This document shows, one piece after another, positions 25,159 to 34,834 of a stretch of 64,000 nucleotides of DNA. The notes under the pieces were generated by a model, which saw only the letters and a list, made by a program, of their open reading frames with translations, was not told where the DNA came from and did not search any database. Positions within the stretch are counted from its first letter, which is position 1, and every line of letters starts with the position of its first letter. This stretch comes from Terribacillus saccharophilus (lineage in GTDB: Bacteria > Bacillota > Bacilli > Bacillales > Amphibacillaceae). The stretch spans positions 124,001 to 188,000 of the forward strand of contig NZ_NPBD01000007.1 of assembly GCF_002272745.1 (NCBI RefSeq), written 5' to 3'. The translations under genes and the position numbers were made by a program.

Positions 25159-26625
25159 ATGCCAATAAGACATAGACTTGAACTTTATAAACTAGAGTTA
25201 AGTGCCTTTTGGAGAGAATACAGTGTCATAGCAAAAATGAATTTATTTATCTATGTAGTCTTTTGTCTTACTATGTATTTTGCAATATATGTCGCAACAG
25301 TTTTCAATGTCGATACTTACATAATCCTAAATATATACTTGGTTCTCCTTGTACTGAATTTCTGGGGGAGAAAACACGAAATTAAATCCAATATGCTTAA
25401 AAGTGATAAAACTTTGAGCCTTTACACCACCCCCATAGATCCAATAAATATAATCAAGCAAAAAACACTTAAATTTAAACTCGCATTTATACTAGATAGC
25501 ACTATAATGATAGCGCCTTTCTTACTTAGCTTACTATTTGCTGGAATTAACCCACTAGATATCCTTTCATACACAGTACTAGGCATAGCCATAGGTACAG
25601 TCGTAGCAACTATAAAAGAATTAAGCCTCATTTCCAACAAAAGAATCCAAAATAGCAATACCTCTATGATAAAAGGACTTTTAATCGGTGCAATACTTGG
25701 ATTATTGGTTGTCCAAATCGAATTTATAATCCGGACTAGGGATAGTAGTATATTCAATTATTACCGAGACATATTTTCTTTTGATTTCTCGGCATTCTGG
25801 CTAGTGGCTCTTATTTTCCACATACCCATAACTATATTCAAGGATTATATGTACGTAACCAATTTTCGAAAGGAAATCAAGTCGACTCAGATTAATAATC
25901 AAAGAAAATCTGGTTATATATCAAATGAGTTTACTAAGCAGATCCGAATCTCAAACAGAGAAGGAAACTTCAATATCAAATTACTTAAAACCATCTCTAT
26001 GTATGTTGGCTTCGTTATAACATTTTTCCTTGCGACCAGATACTTTAACACCTCATTCTTCTTAAGAGACGACACCTTATTTATGCTATGTATCGTTTTA
26101 TTTAGCAGAAACGCAAAGATATTCTTCAATGCACGCCCGGTCTATAATGATGGGATCAATATACACAGTTATGTGTTTGCTAAGTATAATATGCGTCGTA
26201 TCTTGTTCAGCAGAAGCTTAATAAATATCGTCACTGCTATCCTTACAAGTCTTCTTTTAATTGTTCCTATCTATGTTATATCCGGACTCTCGTTAAGCTT
26301 TTTGTTCATTTACCTAATGATAGGAACTCTGTTCGCAATAGCTATAACTTTAATGCAAGAGTTCTACGTATCCTTTAAGAGCCTGTATTTCACCACAATC
26401 GAACATGAGAATAAGGGATCAATGATAAAACGGGTAATATGGGAAGCAATTTTAATTATGATTCTGCTTTATGGATTTGTGTTTTCTAAGATAGTGAGTC
26501 CTAATAGTTTGACGGTCTACTTAACTTCATTATGTGTACTGTTAAGCCTTACGGCAATCTTATTTGCTTTCAAAATCTGGAGAGGGAACAATGAATTCTA
26601 TGGTGAACTTAAAGAGTATTATTAG
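25159..26625 (+). CDS. Large membrane protein of circular bacteriocin cluster (CirB-like)
   Basis: 488 residues with about eleven to twelve hydrophobic segments and no recognisable catalytic motif. ATG with AAGGAG upstream. Its length, topology and place directly after the precursor match the B proteins of circular bacteriocin clusters (such as CirB), which are needed for maturation or export. Assignment rests on context and size rather than on a motif. Confidence 0.7.
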   Translation: MPIRHRLELYKLELSAFWREYSVIAKMNLFIYVVFCLTMYFAIYVATVFNVDTYIILNIYLVLLVLNFWGRKHEIKSNMLKSDKTLSLYTTPIDPINIIKQKTLKFKLAFILDSTIMIAPFLLSLLFAGINPLDILSYTVLGIAIGTVVATIKELSLISNKRIQNSNTSMIKGLLIGAILGLLVVQIEFIIRTRDSSIFNYYRDIFSFDFSAFWLVALIFHIPITIFKDYMYVTNFRKEIKSTQINNQRKSGYISNEFTKQIRISNREGNFNIKLLKTISMYVGFVITFFLATRYFNTSFFLRDDTLFMLCIVLFSRNAKIFFNARPVYNDGINIHSYVFAKYNMRRILFSRSLINIVTAILTSLLLIVPIYVISGLSLSFLFIYLMIGTLFAIAITLMQEFYVSFKSLYFTTIEHENKGSMIKRVIWEAILIMILLYGFVFSKIVSPNSLTVYLTSLCVLLSLTAILFAFKIWRGNNEFYGELKEYY

Positions 26626-27124
26626 AGATCCATTTTACTTAAGCATAATTGTGACGACAGTTGTATTTACTTTAATTCTTATTTTTGGATACCGTTCAAA
26701 TCTTAACAATATAGAAAGTGCAGATTATGAAATAACATTCTTAACATTAGTTTTGCACAATAGTCTTTTGAGCCTTCTAAACATAGTAGGTTTGCTTACC
26801 TTTGGTTTACTGAATATCTATACGCTTTTCTTGAATGCCTTTGAATTAGGTAACATCTTAAATTATTCAGTAAATACAAATGGACTTAACCAAACTTTAG
26901 GAGCATTTATACCTCATGCAATTTTTGAACTTCCTTCAATGATAATTAGCTTATCACTAGGGTTCGTACCAATATGTTTTATCATTCTAAAATCCATGGA
27001 TCTTATTTCGTCTAAATACAGCATTAAGATGTTTATAAAACGATTGGTCATCTTTACATGTATCGTGCTTACGTTAAATATCTTAGCTGCTGTAGTTGAA
27101 AGTACTTTATCTTTACATCTATAG
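26591..27124 (+). CDS. SpoIIM/DUF95-family membrane protein
   Basis: 177 residues. Five membrane segments and the DUF95 hallmark GAFIPHAIFELPSMIISLSL near residues 104-123. DUF95 (SpoIIM-like) proteins are a consistent part of circular bacteriocin clusters and are required for production or immunity. ATG 26591 has GGAGAGGG upstream and overlaps the end of the previous gene by 35 bases; an in-phase start at 26564 lacks such a site. Confidence 0.82.
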   Translation: MNSMVNLKSIIRDPFYLSIIVTTVVFTLILIFGYRSNLNNIESADYEITFLTLVLHNSLLSLLNIVGLLTFGLLNIYTLFLNAFELGNILNYSVNTNGLNQTLGAFIPHAIFELPSMIISLSLGFVPICFIILKSMDLISSKYSIKMFIKRLVIFTCIVLTLNILAAVVESTLSLHL

Positions 27125-27137
27125 GGAGGGGACGTTT

Positions 27138-27719
27138 ATGTCAGTCCAAAGACTTACCAAGATAGCTGGAAATCAATTGTTTTTGATGATGTTGATCTTA
27201 CTCACATTATTTGTCTATACTGCATCTTTTCTGGAGCATAGTTCCATAATTAAGGAGCTTACTTCACTATATACATCTGAATCTGATTCGTCCGTCATTT
27301 CTGTAATGGAGATATTAACAGGCATGGAGTTCCATATAATAACTCGGTTTGTATCAGTTTTCTTCACGTTATACATATTCTCTTTCGGTCTCTGGTTAAT
27401 TAGTAAATTAGATGAAATCATATTTAACGTTGAAAAGGAGTTAAAACTTAAACACTTCATTAAAGCTTATCTATACAGTCTTTACGTAGTTATTTTTGAT
27501 TTACTCTTTCAGACTGTTTATATGGAGATAACAGGTAATGAAATTCCACTAGCAGTTCTACCGTATTATATGGCCTTCATCTTCTCATGTCAGTTATTAA
27601 TCGTTTTATATCTAGTTGGATTTAAGAAACACAAGCTTTATATAACAACGTCTGTTTCTTTCCTTATTTTATTTGTCCTCGCTGGACTACTAATTTATTT
27701 TGGAGGGAATATGATTTGA
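27138..27719 (+). CDS. Membrane protein of the bacteriocin cluster
   Basis: 193 residues with about five or six membrane segments; no family recognised. ATG 27138 has GGGAGGGG seven bases upstream. Its stop overlaps the start of the ATPase gene by four bases, suggesting it is the membrane partner of that ATPase in a small exporter, as in other circular bacteriocin clusters. Confidence 0.68.
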   Translation: MSVQRLTKIAGNQLFLMMLILLTLFVYTASFLEHSSIIKELTSLYTSESDSSVISVMEILTGMEFHIITRFVSVFFTLYIFSFGLWLISKLDEIIFNVEKELKLKHFIKAYLYSLYVVIFDLLFQTVYMEITGNEIPLAVLPYYMAFIFSCQLLIVLYLVGFKKHKLYITTSVSFLILFVLAGLLIYFGGNMI

Positions 27720-28444
27720 CACCAATCTTAGAAGTACAAGATATAAATAAGATCATTGACGAAAAGGTGATATTGTCCGAATTTAATATGGCAATTCAAA
27801 GTAATACGATTCATGCATTATTAGGACCTAATGGTGCTGGAAAAACGAGTTTATTAAAGGTGATTCTTGGAATAAATCAGTACAACAGTGGGGTAGTAAG
27901 ATTGAACGGTTCGACACTGAATATCCCTTATTCTAAAGAGATCCGAAGATTGATTGGCTACCTTCCTGATGAACCAATGTTGACGAACCTACTTACAGGA
28001 ATGGAAAATCTAAGTTACATGAATTATATCTATGGCAAACCAAAAAGTGATGGAGAACTGGCTTCAATACTCGATTCTAATGGTATTGGTGAAGCCAAGG
28101 ATGTATTGGTAAAGGATTATTCTAAAGGTATGAAGCAACGCCTTTCATTGGCCATTATGGATTTATTCCATCCCATATTGCTAATCCTGGATGAGCCAAC
28201 CTTAGGATTGGATATTGTAGGGGTTAATAATTTGAAGTCTAAATTGAAAAATTACCAAAAACAAGGTTGTACTGTATTGCTAACTACCCATGACATTCAC
28301 TTCTGTCAGGAAATTGCTGACAATGTTACGCTGATTAATGACGGATGCAATATAGATCAGGGGGCCACAGCTGATTGGTTATCGAAGTATGACAATATCG
28401 AGCTTGCCATGATAGACAAGTTAAACCTTTCAAAAGAGGCGTAA
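27716..28444 (+). CDS. ABC transporter ATP-binding protein (bacteriocin export/immunity)
   Basis: 242 residues. Walker A GPNGAGKTS, signature YSKGMKQRLSLA, Walker B LLILDEPTLGLD, H-loop LLTTHD. TTG 27716 with GGAGGG upstream overlaps the preceding stop. This CcmA/NatA-like ATPase corresponds to the CirD/UblD-type component that powers export or self-protection with the neighbouring membrane proteins. Confidence 0.88.
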   Translation: MTPILEVQDINKIIDEKVILSEFNMAIQSNTIHALLGPNGAGKTSLLKVILGINQYNSGVVRLNGSTLNIPYSKEIRRLIGYLPDEPMLTNLLTGMENLSYMNYIYGKPKSDGELASILDSNGIGEAKDVLVKDYSKGMKQRLSLAIMDLFHPILLILDEPTLGLDIVGVNNLKSKLKNYQKQGCTVLLTTHDIHFCQEIADNVTLINDGCNIDQGATADWLSKYDNIELAMIDKLNLSKEA

Positions 28445-28531
28445 CCTGATCAATATACTCTCTATCTTATTGTCTCTGTTTATTCTCATTTTCAAAACGG
28501 CTTTCACTGGCTTTTAAAGGAGGGGAGAATA

Positions 28532-28699
28532 ATGAATAACAAATTGTTACTTATTATCGTTGCTGTAGTTTCAATTATTATATTTGCTGTAGGAATGAAC
28601 AATTTAGACTCTATTGCTTGGACGATATTGGCTTTTGTTGGTTTTATTGCATTTATCTTCAGTATAGGATTTTTAGTCTATAGGACTATAAAAAGATAG
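28532..28699 (+). CDS. Small bacteriocin immunity protein candidate
   Basis: 55 residues: MNNKLLLIIVAVVSIIIFAV, a short loop, a second membrane segment, and a basic end (YRTIKR). AGGAGGGG precedes the ATG. Tiny two-helix, basic membrane proteins at the end of circular bacteriocin operons (CirE, BclI type) give immunity. Function is inferred from size, topology and place. A terminator follows. Confidence 0.72.
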   Translation: MNNKLLLIIVAVVSIIIFAVGMNNLDSIAWTILAFVGFIAFIFSIGFLVYRTIKR

Positions 28700-28702
28700 T
28701 TG

Positions 28703-28725
28703 AGCCACTTAATGTGGCTTTTTTT
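28703..28725 (+). terminator. Terminator of the bacteriocin operon
   Basis: AGCCAC/GTGGCT with a five-base loop and T-run. Confidence 0.82.
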
Positions 28726-28873
28726 AATGTCTGTAAATGTATATCAGTAATCTTCGGGCACGTGGATAGGTGTATTAGCTTTTAAAGCCTCAATGTAATG
28801 GCTGATTCTCTCGGAGGGGTATCGAATGCTTATATATCACTCCACAAGAAAGTACGCTTAACCGACATAGTGA

Positions 28874-29235
28874 TCAAGCGTATATGGAAAAAGTATCTGT
28901 GACGCAGGTGGAGCCACTAATTTCGAAGCCATTATCACCTATCGGGATACGGAAACCCAGATTCCTTCAAGTTATCAGTATACCTATACTTTGATGGGTA
29001 ACGAGATCGTTGATACATTTGACAATGTGAATTCTGATGAAGTAAACGAAACACTCGGTTTAACAGGTTCCGAATCGAACAGTTCAAGCACAAGTGGTGA
29101 TATTTCTAGTGTTGATACAACGGTAATGGACAGGTGACGATTAAAGAAGCAAAAGCAGCAGGGCCAATAGCGAGAGATCATTGGTTATACCCATATATGG
29201 ACGATCGTAATAATGACGGGATGGTAGGTGAGTAA
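28874..29235 (+). pseudogene. Degraded secreted-protein gene (C-terminal part)
   Basis: From 28874 a frame without start codon reads DAGGATNFEAIITYRDTETQ, then an acidic Ser/Thr-rich stretch, to a stop at 29135-29137. A one-frame shift at that point continues GNGQVTIKEAKAAG and DHWLYPYMDDRNNDGMVGE to a stop at 29233. That ending resembles the calcium-binding-like tails (D-x-D-x-D-G-M-V-G-E) of Bacillus surface and nuclease proteins. The gene has lost its 5' end and is frameshifted. Confidence 0.6.
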
Positions 29236-29381
29236 ACCCCTAGTGGACGTATCCGTTTATAAAATTCACCTAAACGTAAACACAAATGTTTACTCTATAG
29301 AAGAGACAGTATTCTAGTTATCGATGTTACTTAACCACTCTGAATGTCTTGGGTTGGTCTTGACTGTTTTAAACAAAACAA

Positions 29382-29540
29382 GATGTGCGTGTGGGAACGC
29401 TCTGCCCGGAAAGCTTTAGCTTTATCAAATAGTCGAGTTTGCATCGTTTTAAGTTCTTTCTGAATGTTTTCTGCTAAAGATTCTAAAGCTACGGCTGCTT
29501 TTTCGTCTGCATCGCGAGCTTTCATCAAAGCTAGATTATT
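29382..29540 (-). pseudogene. Internal fragment of a second proS
   Basis: 53 codons beginning NNLALMKARDADEKAAVALE and ending HTHI align without gaps to an internal segment of the intact ProS at 30230; 46 of 53 residues agree by my count. Both flanks are unrelated and there is no start or stop signal of its own. Because seven substitutions have built up, it looks like the remnant of an older or acquired proS paralogue rather than a fresh duplication. Confidence 0.8.
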
Positions 29541-29686
29541 CTCCTGGAAGAGGTTTTTGGGTAATGAGTCCTTGGGATGCACTTTTGCAATGAACACTTT
29601 GTAAAGGACACGTAAAAAACACGTTGATGATGTAGCTTATAAAAAACAAGCTATTAAACAAAAGAGAGGTTCTACTAATCACTATT

Positions 29687-30151
29687 ATGTTTAGTCTAGA
29701 GAAAAACGACATGAATAAGATGTTTATAGAACTTGCAATAAGGAATTCCAATCCGGAATACAATTTAGTATCCAGAAATAGAAAAACAATTACTATAGGA
29801 GATATCAAAACAGAATTTGTTAAAGCGCAATCCTATAAAATGAGTCGCATGCTCATCAAAAATGATCATAAGTATATTGGAATCGTTGATTTTACGATGA
29901 AAAATCCTTTAGATAATACACCTTGGATAGAGTCATTTGTAATTCATAAGAAGTTTCAGGGATCGAATACCTCCAAGCAAGCTTATGATTATTTTGAAAG
30001 TATATTACGCCGAAAAACGAATACGTGTCGGCTTGCGGTATATAAAAGAAATAAATCAGCTGTTTGTTTTTGGGTGAAGATGGGCTATACGCCGTATGAA
30101 GTGAAAGTGCGTGAGGGGAAGGTGTGTCTTTTGATGGAGAAACGATACTAA
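29687..30151 (+). CDS. GNAT-family acetyltransferase-like protein
   Basis: 154 residues. Layout of the GNAT fold: YIGIVDFTMK strand, IESFVIHKKFQGSNTSKQAY where the acetyl-CoA loop is expected (QGSNTS in place of the usual Q/RxxGxG/A), and FWVKMGYTPYEVKVREGKVC at the end. The substrate is unknown. AGAGAGGT lies rather far upstream of this ATG, so the start may be a few codons downstream. Confidence 0.7.
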   Translation: MFSLEKNDMNKMFIELAIRNSNPEYNLVSRNRKTITIGDIKTEFVKAQSYKMSRMLIKNDHKYIGIVDFTMKNPLDNTPWIESFVIHKKFQGSNTSKQAYDYFESILRRKTNTCRLAVYKRNKSAVCFWVKMGYTPYEVKVREGKVCLLMEKRY

Positions 30152-30229
30152 TTCCGAATCTATTATGAATGGTGAAGTATAAAGAAAATGGATTGATCTA
30201 TTTGATCAATCCATTCTTTGCTTTAGAAA

Positions 30230-31666
30230 TCAATATGCACGAGCAAACCAAACTGTATGTTTTGCTTCCTTGCCGCAATGCAGGCAAGTGTTTTTTGTTG
30301 TTGGCGGGTTGAATGGAATGTTGCGTGTTGTGAATTTCGTTTCTTCTTTTACGCCTTCCTCACAAGCATCATCTCCGCACCAGCCTGCTAGAACCCAGCC
30401 AGGAATTTGACCATTTTGTTCGGACTCAGCCAGATGCTGTTTCAGTTGTTCCATAGTATCGATATGCGTATGGGAATGCTCTGCGCGGAATGCTTTTGCT
30501 TTCTCGAATAGTCGAGTTTGCATTGTTTGAAGTTCTTTTTGGATGTTCTCTACAACAGATTCTAAAGCTACGGCTGCTTTTTCATTCGCATCGCGAGCTT
30601 TCATCAAAGCTTGATTATTCTCTAGATCACGTGGTCCTAGTTCAATGCGTACAGGGACACCTTTTAGCTCCCATTCATTGAATTTAAAGCCTGGTGATTG
30701 ATCTGAATCATCAAGACGAACGCGGATACCCTGTGCTTTTAGAGCTGCAAAGATGTCGTCTAACTTCTCCATGATTGCAGGGTTCTTCTTCCATGGACCA
30801 ACAGGGATCAACACAACTTGTGTCGGTGCTATTCTCGGTGGCAAAACAAGTCCTTGCTCATCACCGTGAACCATGATAACAGAGCCAATCAAACGTGTAG
30901 ACGTACCCCAAGACGTAGTGTGTACATGCGTATGCTTATTCTCTTTGTTCAGATATTTAATATCAAATGCTTCCGCGAATTTAGTGCCCATGTAATGGGA
31001 GGTACCTGCTTGTACTGCTTTTCCATCCTTCATCATTGCTTCAATGGAGAAGGTATCAACTGCACCAGCAAAGCGTTCAGATGGAGTCTTCTGCCCATCA
31101 TAAACAGGAATTGCAAGTAATTCTTCAATGACTTCTTTGTAGACGTTCAGCATTTGCATCGTTTCCTTACGTGCATCTTCTTCATCTACGTGAGCAGTAT
31201 GACCTTCCTGCCACAGGAATTCAGAAGTACGAATGAATGGAAGAGTTTTCTTTTCCCAGCGGAATACATTTGCCCACTGATTGATTAGTACTGGAAGATC
31301 ACGATAGCTCTTGATCCAGTTTGAATACAGGTGACCAATCATTGTTTCAGAAGTTGGACGAAGTGCTAAACGCTCTTCTAACTTTTCTCCAGCAGCTTCT
31401 GTTACCCAAGGAAGCTCTGGTGAAAAGCCTTCAATATGATCTTTTTCCTTTTGGAAGAAAGATTCAGGAATCAGCATAGGGAAGTAGGCATTACGATGAC
31501 CAGTCTCCTTAAACCGCTTATCCATCTCTTCTTTAATATGCTCCCAGATTTCATAGCCATCTGGCTTGAATGCAATACTGCCTCGAACCGGCGTGTAATC
31601 AATTAAATCAGCTTTTTGAATCGTATCAATATACCATTTTGTAAAATCGTTTGTCTTTTGGGACAT
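30230..31666 (-). CDS. proS: Prolyl-tRNA synthetase (short, archaeal/eukaryotic-type)
   Basis: 478 residues. Class II synthetase: RPTSETMIGHLYSNWIKSYR, FLWQEGHTAH, and VMVHGDEQGLVLPPRIAPTQ before the anticodon-binding domain. The usual bacterial editing insertion is absent and a C-terminal zinc-binding-like extension with CLHCGKEAKHTVWFARAY is present, marking the ProS type 3 form. It charges tRNA-Pro with proline. GGAGG precedes the ATG, and a T-box leader controls it. Confidence 0.95.
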   Translation of the reverse strand: MSQKTNDFTKWYIDTIQKADLIDYTPVRGSIAFKPDGYEIWEHIKEEMDKRFKETGHRNAYFPMLIPESFFQKEKDHIEGFSPELPWVTEAAGEKLEERLALRPTSETMIGHLYSNWIKSYRDLPVLINQWANVFRWEKKTLPFIRTSEFLWQEGHTAHVDEEDARKETMQMLNVYKEVIEELLAIPVYDGQKTPSERFAGAVDTFSIEAMMKDGKAVQAGTSHYMGTKFAEAFDIKYLNKENKHTHVHTTSWGTSTRLIGSVIMVHGDEQGLVLPPRIAPTQVVLIPVGPWKKNPAIMEKLDDIFAALKAQGIRVRLDDSDQSPGFKFNEWELKGVPVRIELGPRDLENNQALMKARDANEKAAVALESVVENIQKELQTMQTRLFEKAKAFRAEHSHTHIDTMEQLKQHLAESEQNGQIPGWVLAGWCGDDACEEGVKEETKFTTRNIPFNPPTTKNTCLHCGKEAKHTVWFARAY

Positions 31667-31689
31667 TGTTTTTCCTCCTTAAAATATAA

Positions 31690-31960
31690 AAAAGCATAGA
31701 GAGTCCAGAAAGGACGTCTCTATGCTTAACAGACGTGGTACCACCTTAGTTCAACTTAATATGAGAGATTAAGTCCTCTATACGTTTGTAACGAAACGAC
31801 TCGGTTAGTTTTTGTCTAACATCTCCGTGGCAGGGTTCAATAAGAAGAGGTGATATAGCTCTCATCCAAGGCTATATTTTCTGTTTCACAATCCTTATTT
31901 ACTTGGTCACATCATTGATTGCTTATTTATAATTTAATATAGCAAGTTGTTAGAAGGAGT
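31690..31960 (-). promoter_or_regulatory. T-box leader of proS
   Basis: The minus strand carries the T-box sequence AAGGTGGTACCACG at 31734-31747. It is followed by a terminator hairpin (31692-31727, AAGCATAGAGA/TCTCTATGCTT) and a T-run directly before proS. Upstream about 200 bases form a Stem I-like region. A proline codon (CCT) in GAACCCTGCC is a candidate specifier, not proven. Uncharged tRNA-Pro would promote read-through. Confidence 0.9.
31692..31727 (-). terminator. T-box terminator of proS
   Basis: 11-base stem with inner pairing and T-run on the minus strand, 25 bases before proS. Confidence 0.85.
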
Positions 31961-32067
31961 TCAATAAGTATTATGGCAAGATATATCAAAATATAAACAA
32001 GCACCCAGATTCCAATAACGAATACACTATAAACGTTAAATTGGATATAAGTATGGGGGATAAGTTC

Positions 32068-32751
32068 ATGTACTATGTTAATAGAGGAATTCCTTATAAC
32101 GTTCCAAATCATAACACTTATATAACACCAGAGGATGCTTATCTAAGGCAGCAAAATTACAATTACAATCCATCATTGGTTCAACATAATAATCAGCCAA
32201 AGAAATGTGTGACACAAAGAGAAGTTGAGTTGATGCGGAATGAACGAAGCCTTTGGGAAGAGCATGTTGCCTGGACACGAATGGCTATCATCAGTCTGAC
32301 TTTCAATTTGCCGGATGTGAATTTTGTGTTAGCACGTCTTTTGAAAAATGCGGAGGATATGGGGAATATGTTCCGTCCGATTTATGGAGATAATGCAGCA
32401 AACATGTACGCAGCATTAATTAAAGAGCATCTCTTGATAGCGGCGGATCTTGTGAAGGCTGCAATCGCAGGCAATACACAGGCTGCAAATGAAGCAGAAA
32501 GAAAATGGTACGAAAACGCGGATAAAATTGCTGTTTTCCTTAATAGTGTAAACCGATTTCTGCCAGTTGAGCAGGTGAGAGAAATGTTTTATCAGCATTT
32601 AGCTTTAACTAAGCAGGAAGCTTTGTATATGATCAATAAGGATTATGAAAAGGACATTGCAGTCTATGATCAGATTGAAAAACAAGCAAGAGAAATGGCT
32701 GATATGATTTCGGATGCTATGATAAAACTATATCCGGATTTGAGAGGGTAA
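32068..32751 (+). CDS. Conserved Bacillus protein of unknown function
   Basis: 227 residues. Tyr/Asn/Pro-rich N-terminus (MYYVNRGIPYNVPNHNTYIT) then a helical domain with WEEHVAWTRMAIISLTFNLP and EHLLIAADLVKAAIAGN. Such proteins are common in Bacillaceae and are often mislabelled acetylglutamate kinase; no kinase motif is present. The N-terminus resembles spore-surface proteins. ATG 32068 has GGGGGA upstream and is chosen over one 27 bases earlier. Confidence 0.75.
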   Translation: MYYVNRGIPYNVPNHNTYITPEDAYLRQQNYNYNPSLVQHNNQPKKCVTQREVELMRNERSLWEEHVAWTRMAIISLTFNLPDVNFVLARLLKNAEDMGNMFRPIYGDNAANMYAALIKEHLLIAADLVKAAIAGNTQAANEAERKWYENADKIAVFLNSVNRFLPVEQVREMFYQHLALTKQEALYMINKDYEKDIAVYDQIEKQAREMADMISDAMIKLYPDLRG

Positions 32752-32873
32752 AGTCAGATTCCGGTCGGTAAAGAAGTGGCTGAATTTCAGCTGCTTTTTT
32801 TATTTTCTTCATAAGAAAAATTATCAATATATTATATTGGAATTATATTTCTACCAATTCCACAATTTACATG

Positions 32874-32900
32874 TTTAATTCTAGAAAATATAGCCGATAT
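32874..32900 (+). promoter_or_regulatory. Sigma-D-like promoter of the chemoreceptor gene
   Basis: A perfect sigma-D -10 box GCCGATAT at 32893-32900, about 95 bases before the gene. The -35 (TTTA at 32874, 15 bases upstream) is imperfect relative to TAAA. Confidence 0.6.
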
Positions 32901-32994
32901 ATGTTAAGCCACTGTAAACGGGAAACGCATCATAATTACATTTGCAGCTAATTTCACGAATGGTAGTGGTTAGAAAACTTCAGGAGGGTGACGA

Positions 32995-34692
32995 ATGAGA
33001 GTCATCAATCGTCTTAAGCTTGGCACAAAAATAAATTTACTTGTGTTAACAGTAGTCCTACTATTCGCTGGAATTATCTCGTATGTGGTAATGAATAATA
33101 TGACGCATGGAATGAAAGGAATTGCATTAGAAAAAGCTAAATCGGATTTGCAGCTTGCCGAAGAGTATATTGACGCAGTTCATCCCGGTTCCTGGGAAAT
33201 TAGAGATGGTGCCTTGTACAAAGGCGAAACCAAAATGAACGACAACTTTGATCTTGTAGATCGGATAGGGGAATTGACAGGGGATACCGTAACGATATTT
33301 CAACAGGATACTCGGGTTGCTACGAATGTAATGACTGATGGGGAACGTGCTGTTGGAACACAGGTTTCGGCTGAAGTTAAACAAGCCGTTATTGAGAAGG
33401 AAGAAAACTATTACGGGGAAGCCGAGGTAGTCGGAAACAGTTATCAAACTGCCTATTCACCAATTAAAAATGATCAGGGAGAAGTTGTTGGCATATGGTA
33501 TGTCGGGGCTTCGGATAGCATGGTTGCATCAAGTATTGCTGATTTCACAAAAATATTCATTGTTGTCTTGGTCATCGTTGTGATTTTAGCCATTGTGGTG
33601 GTATTGTTCTTCACCCGAGGTATTAAGAAAAGACTGAGCCGAATCTCGCAGGCGATGCGCAATGCAGGTAAAGGTGATTTTTCTGAAGTTGTTGAGGATT
33701 CATCAAATGATGAAATAGGACAGCTGACAATGAATCTAAGTGAGATGCGAGAGAACCTGTCAGATGTAATGAAAACAATCGCTGAGACATCCGATCAAGT
33801 TGCAGCCTCGTCTGAAGAGCTTACTGCCAGTGCAGAAGAAAGCTCTAAATCTGCTGAACTGATAGCAGCTGCCACTCAAACAGCAGCTAATGGCACGGAG
33901 CTCACCATGCATCATGTGGGAGATGTGGTAGCGTCTGTTGAGCATATGCAGGCACGTGTAAAGGAAGCGCAAAAGAACGGACAATCGATCCTAACTCTGT
34001 CAGATACTGCATCTCGTAATTCACAAGATGGAACAGAAGCAGTGCAATCTGTTGTAAAACAGATGAGTGAAATCAATAACTCCGTTACCGAAATTGGGTT
34101 GTTTGTTAATGGATTAGATAAAAAATCGAAAGAAATCGGGACAATCGTTAATCTAATAAGTGATATTTCAAACCAAACGAATCTACTGGCGCTGAATGCG
34201 GCAATTGAAGCCGCCAGAGCTGGTGAACAAGGCAAAGGCTTTGCTGTAGTTGCGGATGAGGTAAGAAAACTAGCTGAGCAATCGGCTAATTCTACACAGC
34301 TGATTGCTTCTCTCATTTCGGATATCCAAATAGAAACAGATAAAGCAGTTGCAGCCATGCAGTACGGTTCGGAAAATGTGGAAGAAGGCATCCGAAAAAC
34401 AGAAAACGTAAATGATGCATTCCAGTCTATTAAACAGGCTATTGATCAAGTGACAAACAACGTTCAGGAAGTCTCTCAAACAATTGAAGGAGTGTCTTCT
34501 GGAAGTAAAAGCATTGTGGAAGTGATGGACAAAGTTAAAATGACCGCGCGTGAAAACGCCGAATCAAATGAAACAAATGCAGCTGCCTCCCAGCAGCAAT
34601 CTGCGGCTATGGAAGAGATTTCTGCATCATCCGAAGCTCTTTCAGGTATGGCGATGGATTTACAAGCAGCATTGGGGAAATTTAGATTTTAA
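32995..34692 (+). CDS. Methyl-accepting chemotaxis protein
   Basis: 565 residues. Membrane segments at about 13-33 and 183-207 flank an extracellular Cache-type domain with [20 protein letters not shown] and WYVGAS near its end. A HAMP segment ([20 protein letters not shown]) follows, then the signalling domain with the conserved hairpin [20 protein letters not shown]. It senses a small ligand outside the cell and signals to CheA. AGGAGGGTG precedes the ATG. A terminator follows at about 34695-34725. Confidence 0.93.
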   Translation: MRVINRLKLGTKINLLVLTVVLLFAGIISYVVMNNMTHGMKGIALEKAKSDLQLAEEYIDAVHPGSWEIRDGALYKGETKMNDNFDLVDRIGELTGDTVTIFQQDTRVATNVMTDGERAVGTQVSAEVKQAVIEKEENYYGEAEVVGNSYQTAYSPIKNDQGEVVGIWYVGASDSMVASSIADFTKIFIVVLVIVVILAIVVVLFFTRGIKKRLSRISQAMRNAGKGDFSEVVEDSSNDEIGQLTMNLSEMRENLSDVMKTIAETSDQVAASSEELTASAEESSKSAELIAAATQTAANGTELTMHHVGDVVASVEHMQARVKEAQKNGQSILTLSDTASRNSQDGTEAVQSVVKQMSEINNSVTEIGLFVNGLDKKSKEIGTIVNLISDISNQTNLLALNAAIEAARAGEQGKGFAVVADEVRKLAEQSANSTQLIASLISDIQIETDKAVAAMQYGSENVEEGIRKTENVNDAFQSIKQAIDQVTNNVQEVSQTIEGVSSGSKSIVEVMDKVKMTARENAESNETNAAASQQQSAAMEEISASSEALSGMAMDLQAALGKFRF

Positions 34693-34695
34693 AGG

Positions 34696-34730
34696 AACAG
34701 CCTCCTGTATATAGGGGGCTTTTTTTTATT
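34696..34730 (+). terminator. Terminator after the chemoreceptor gene
   Basis: AGCCTCC...GGGGGCT stem with T-run (CTTTTTTTTATT). Confidence 0.7.
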
Positions 34731-34834
34731 CATGGATAATGTATAAGATCAGAAATAAAACAAAATTACCTCTATTTTTCCCGTATACTGAACGTATATA
34801 AAAATGTGATACTTCGGGAGAAAGAAGTGAAAAA

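Noticed and set aside
33912..34391. 159-codon minus-strand frame
   Set aside because: Antisense shadow of the chemoreceptor signalling domain.
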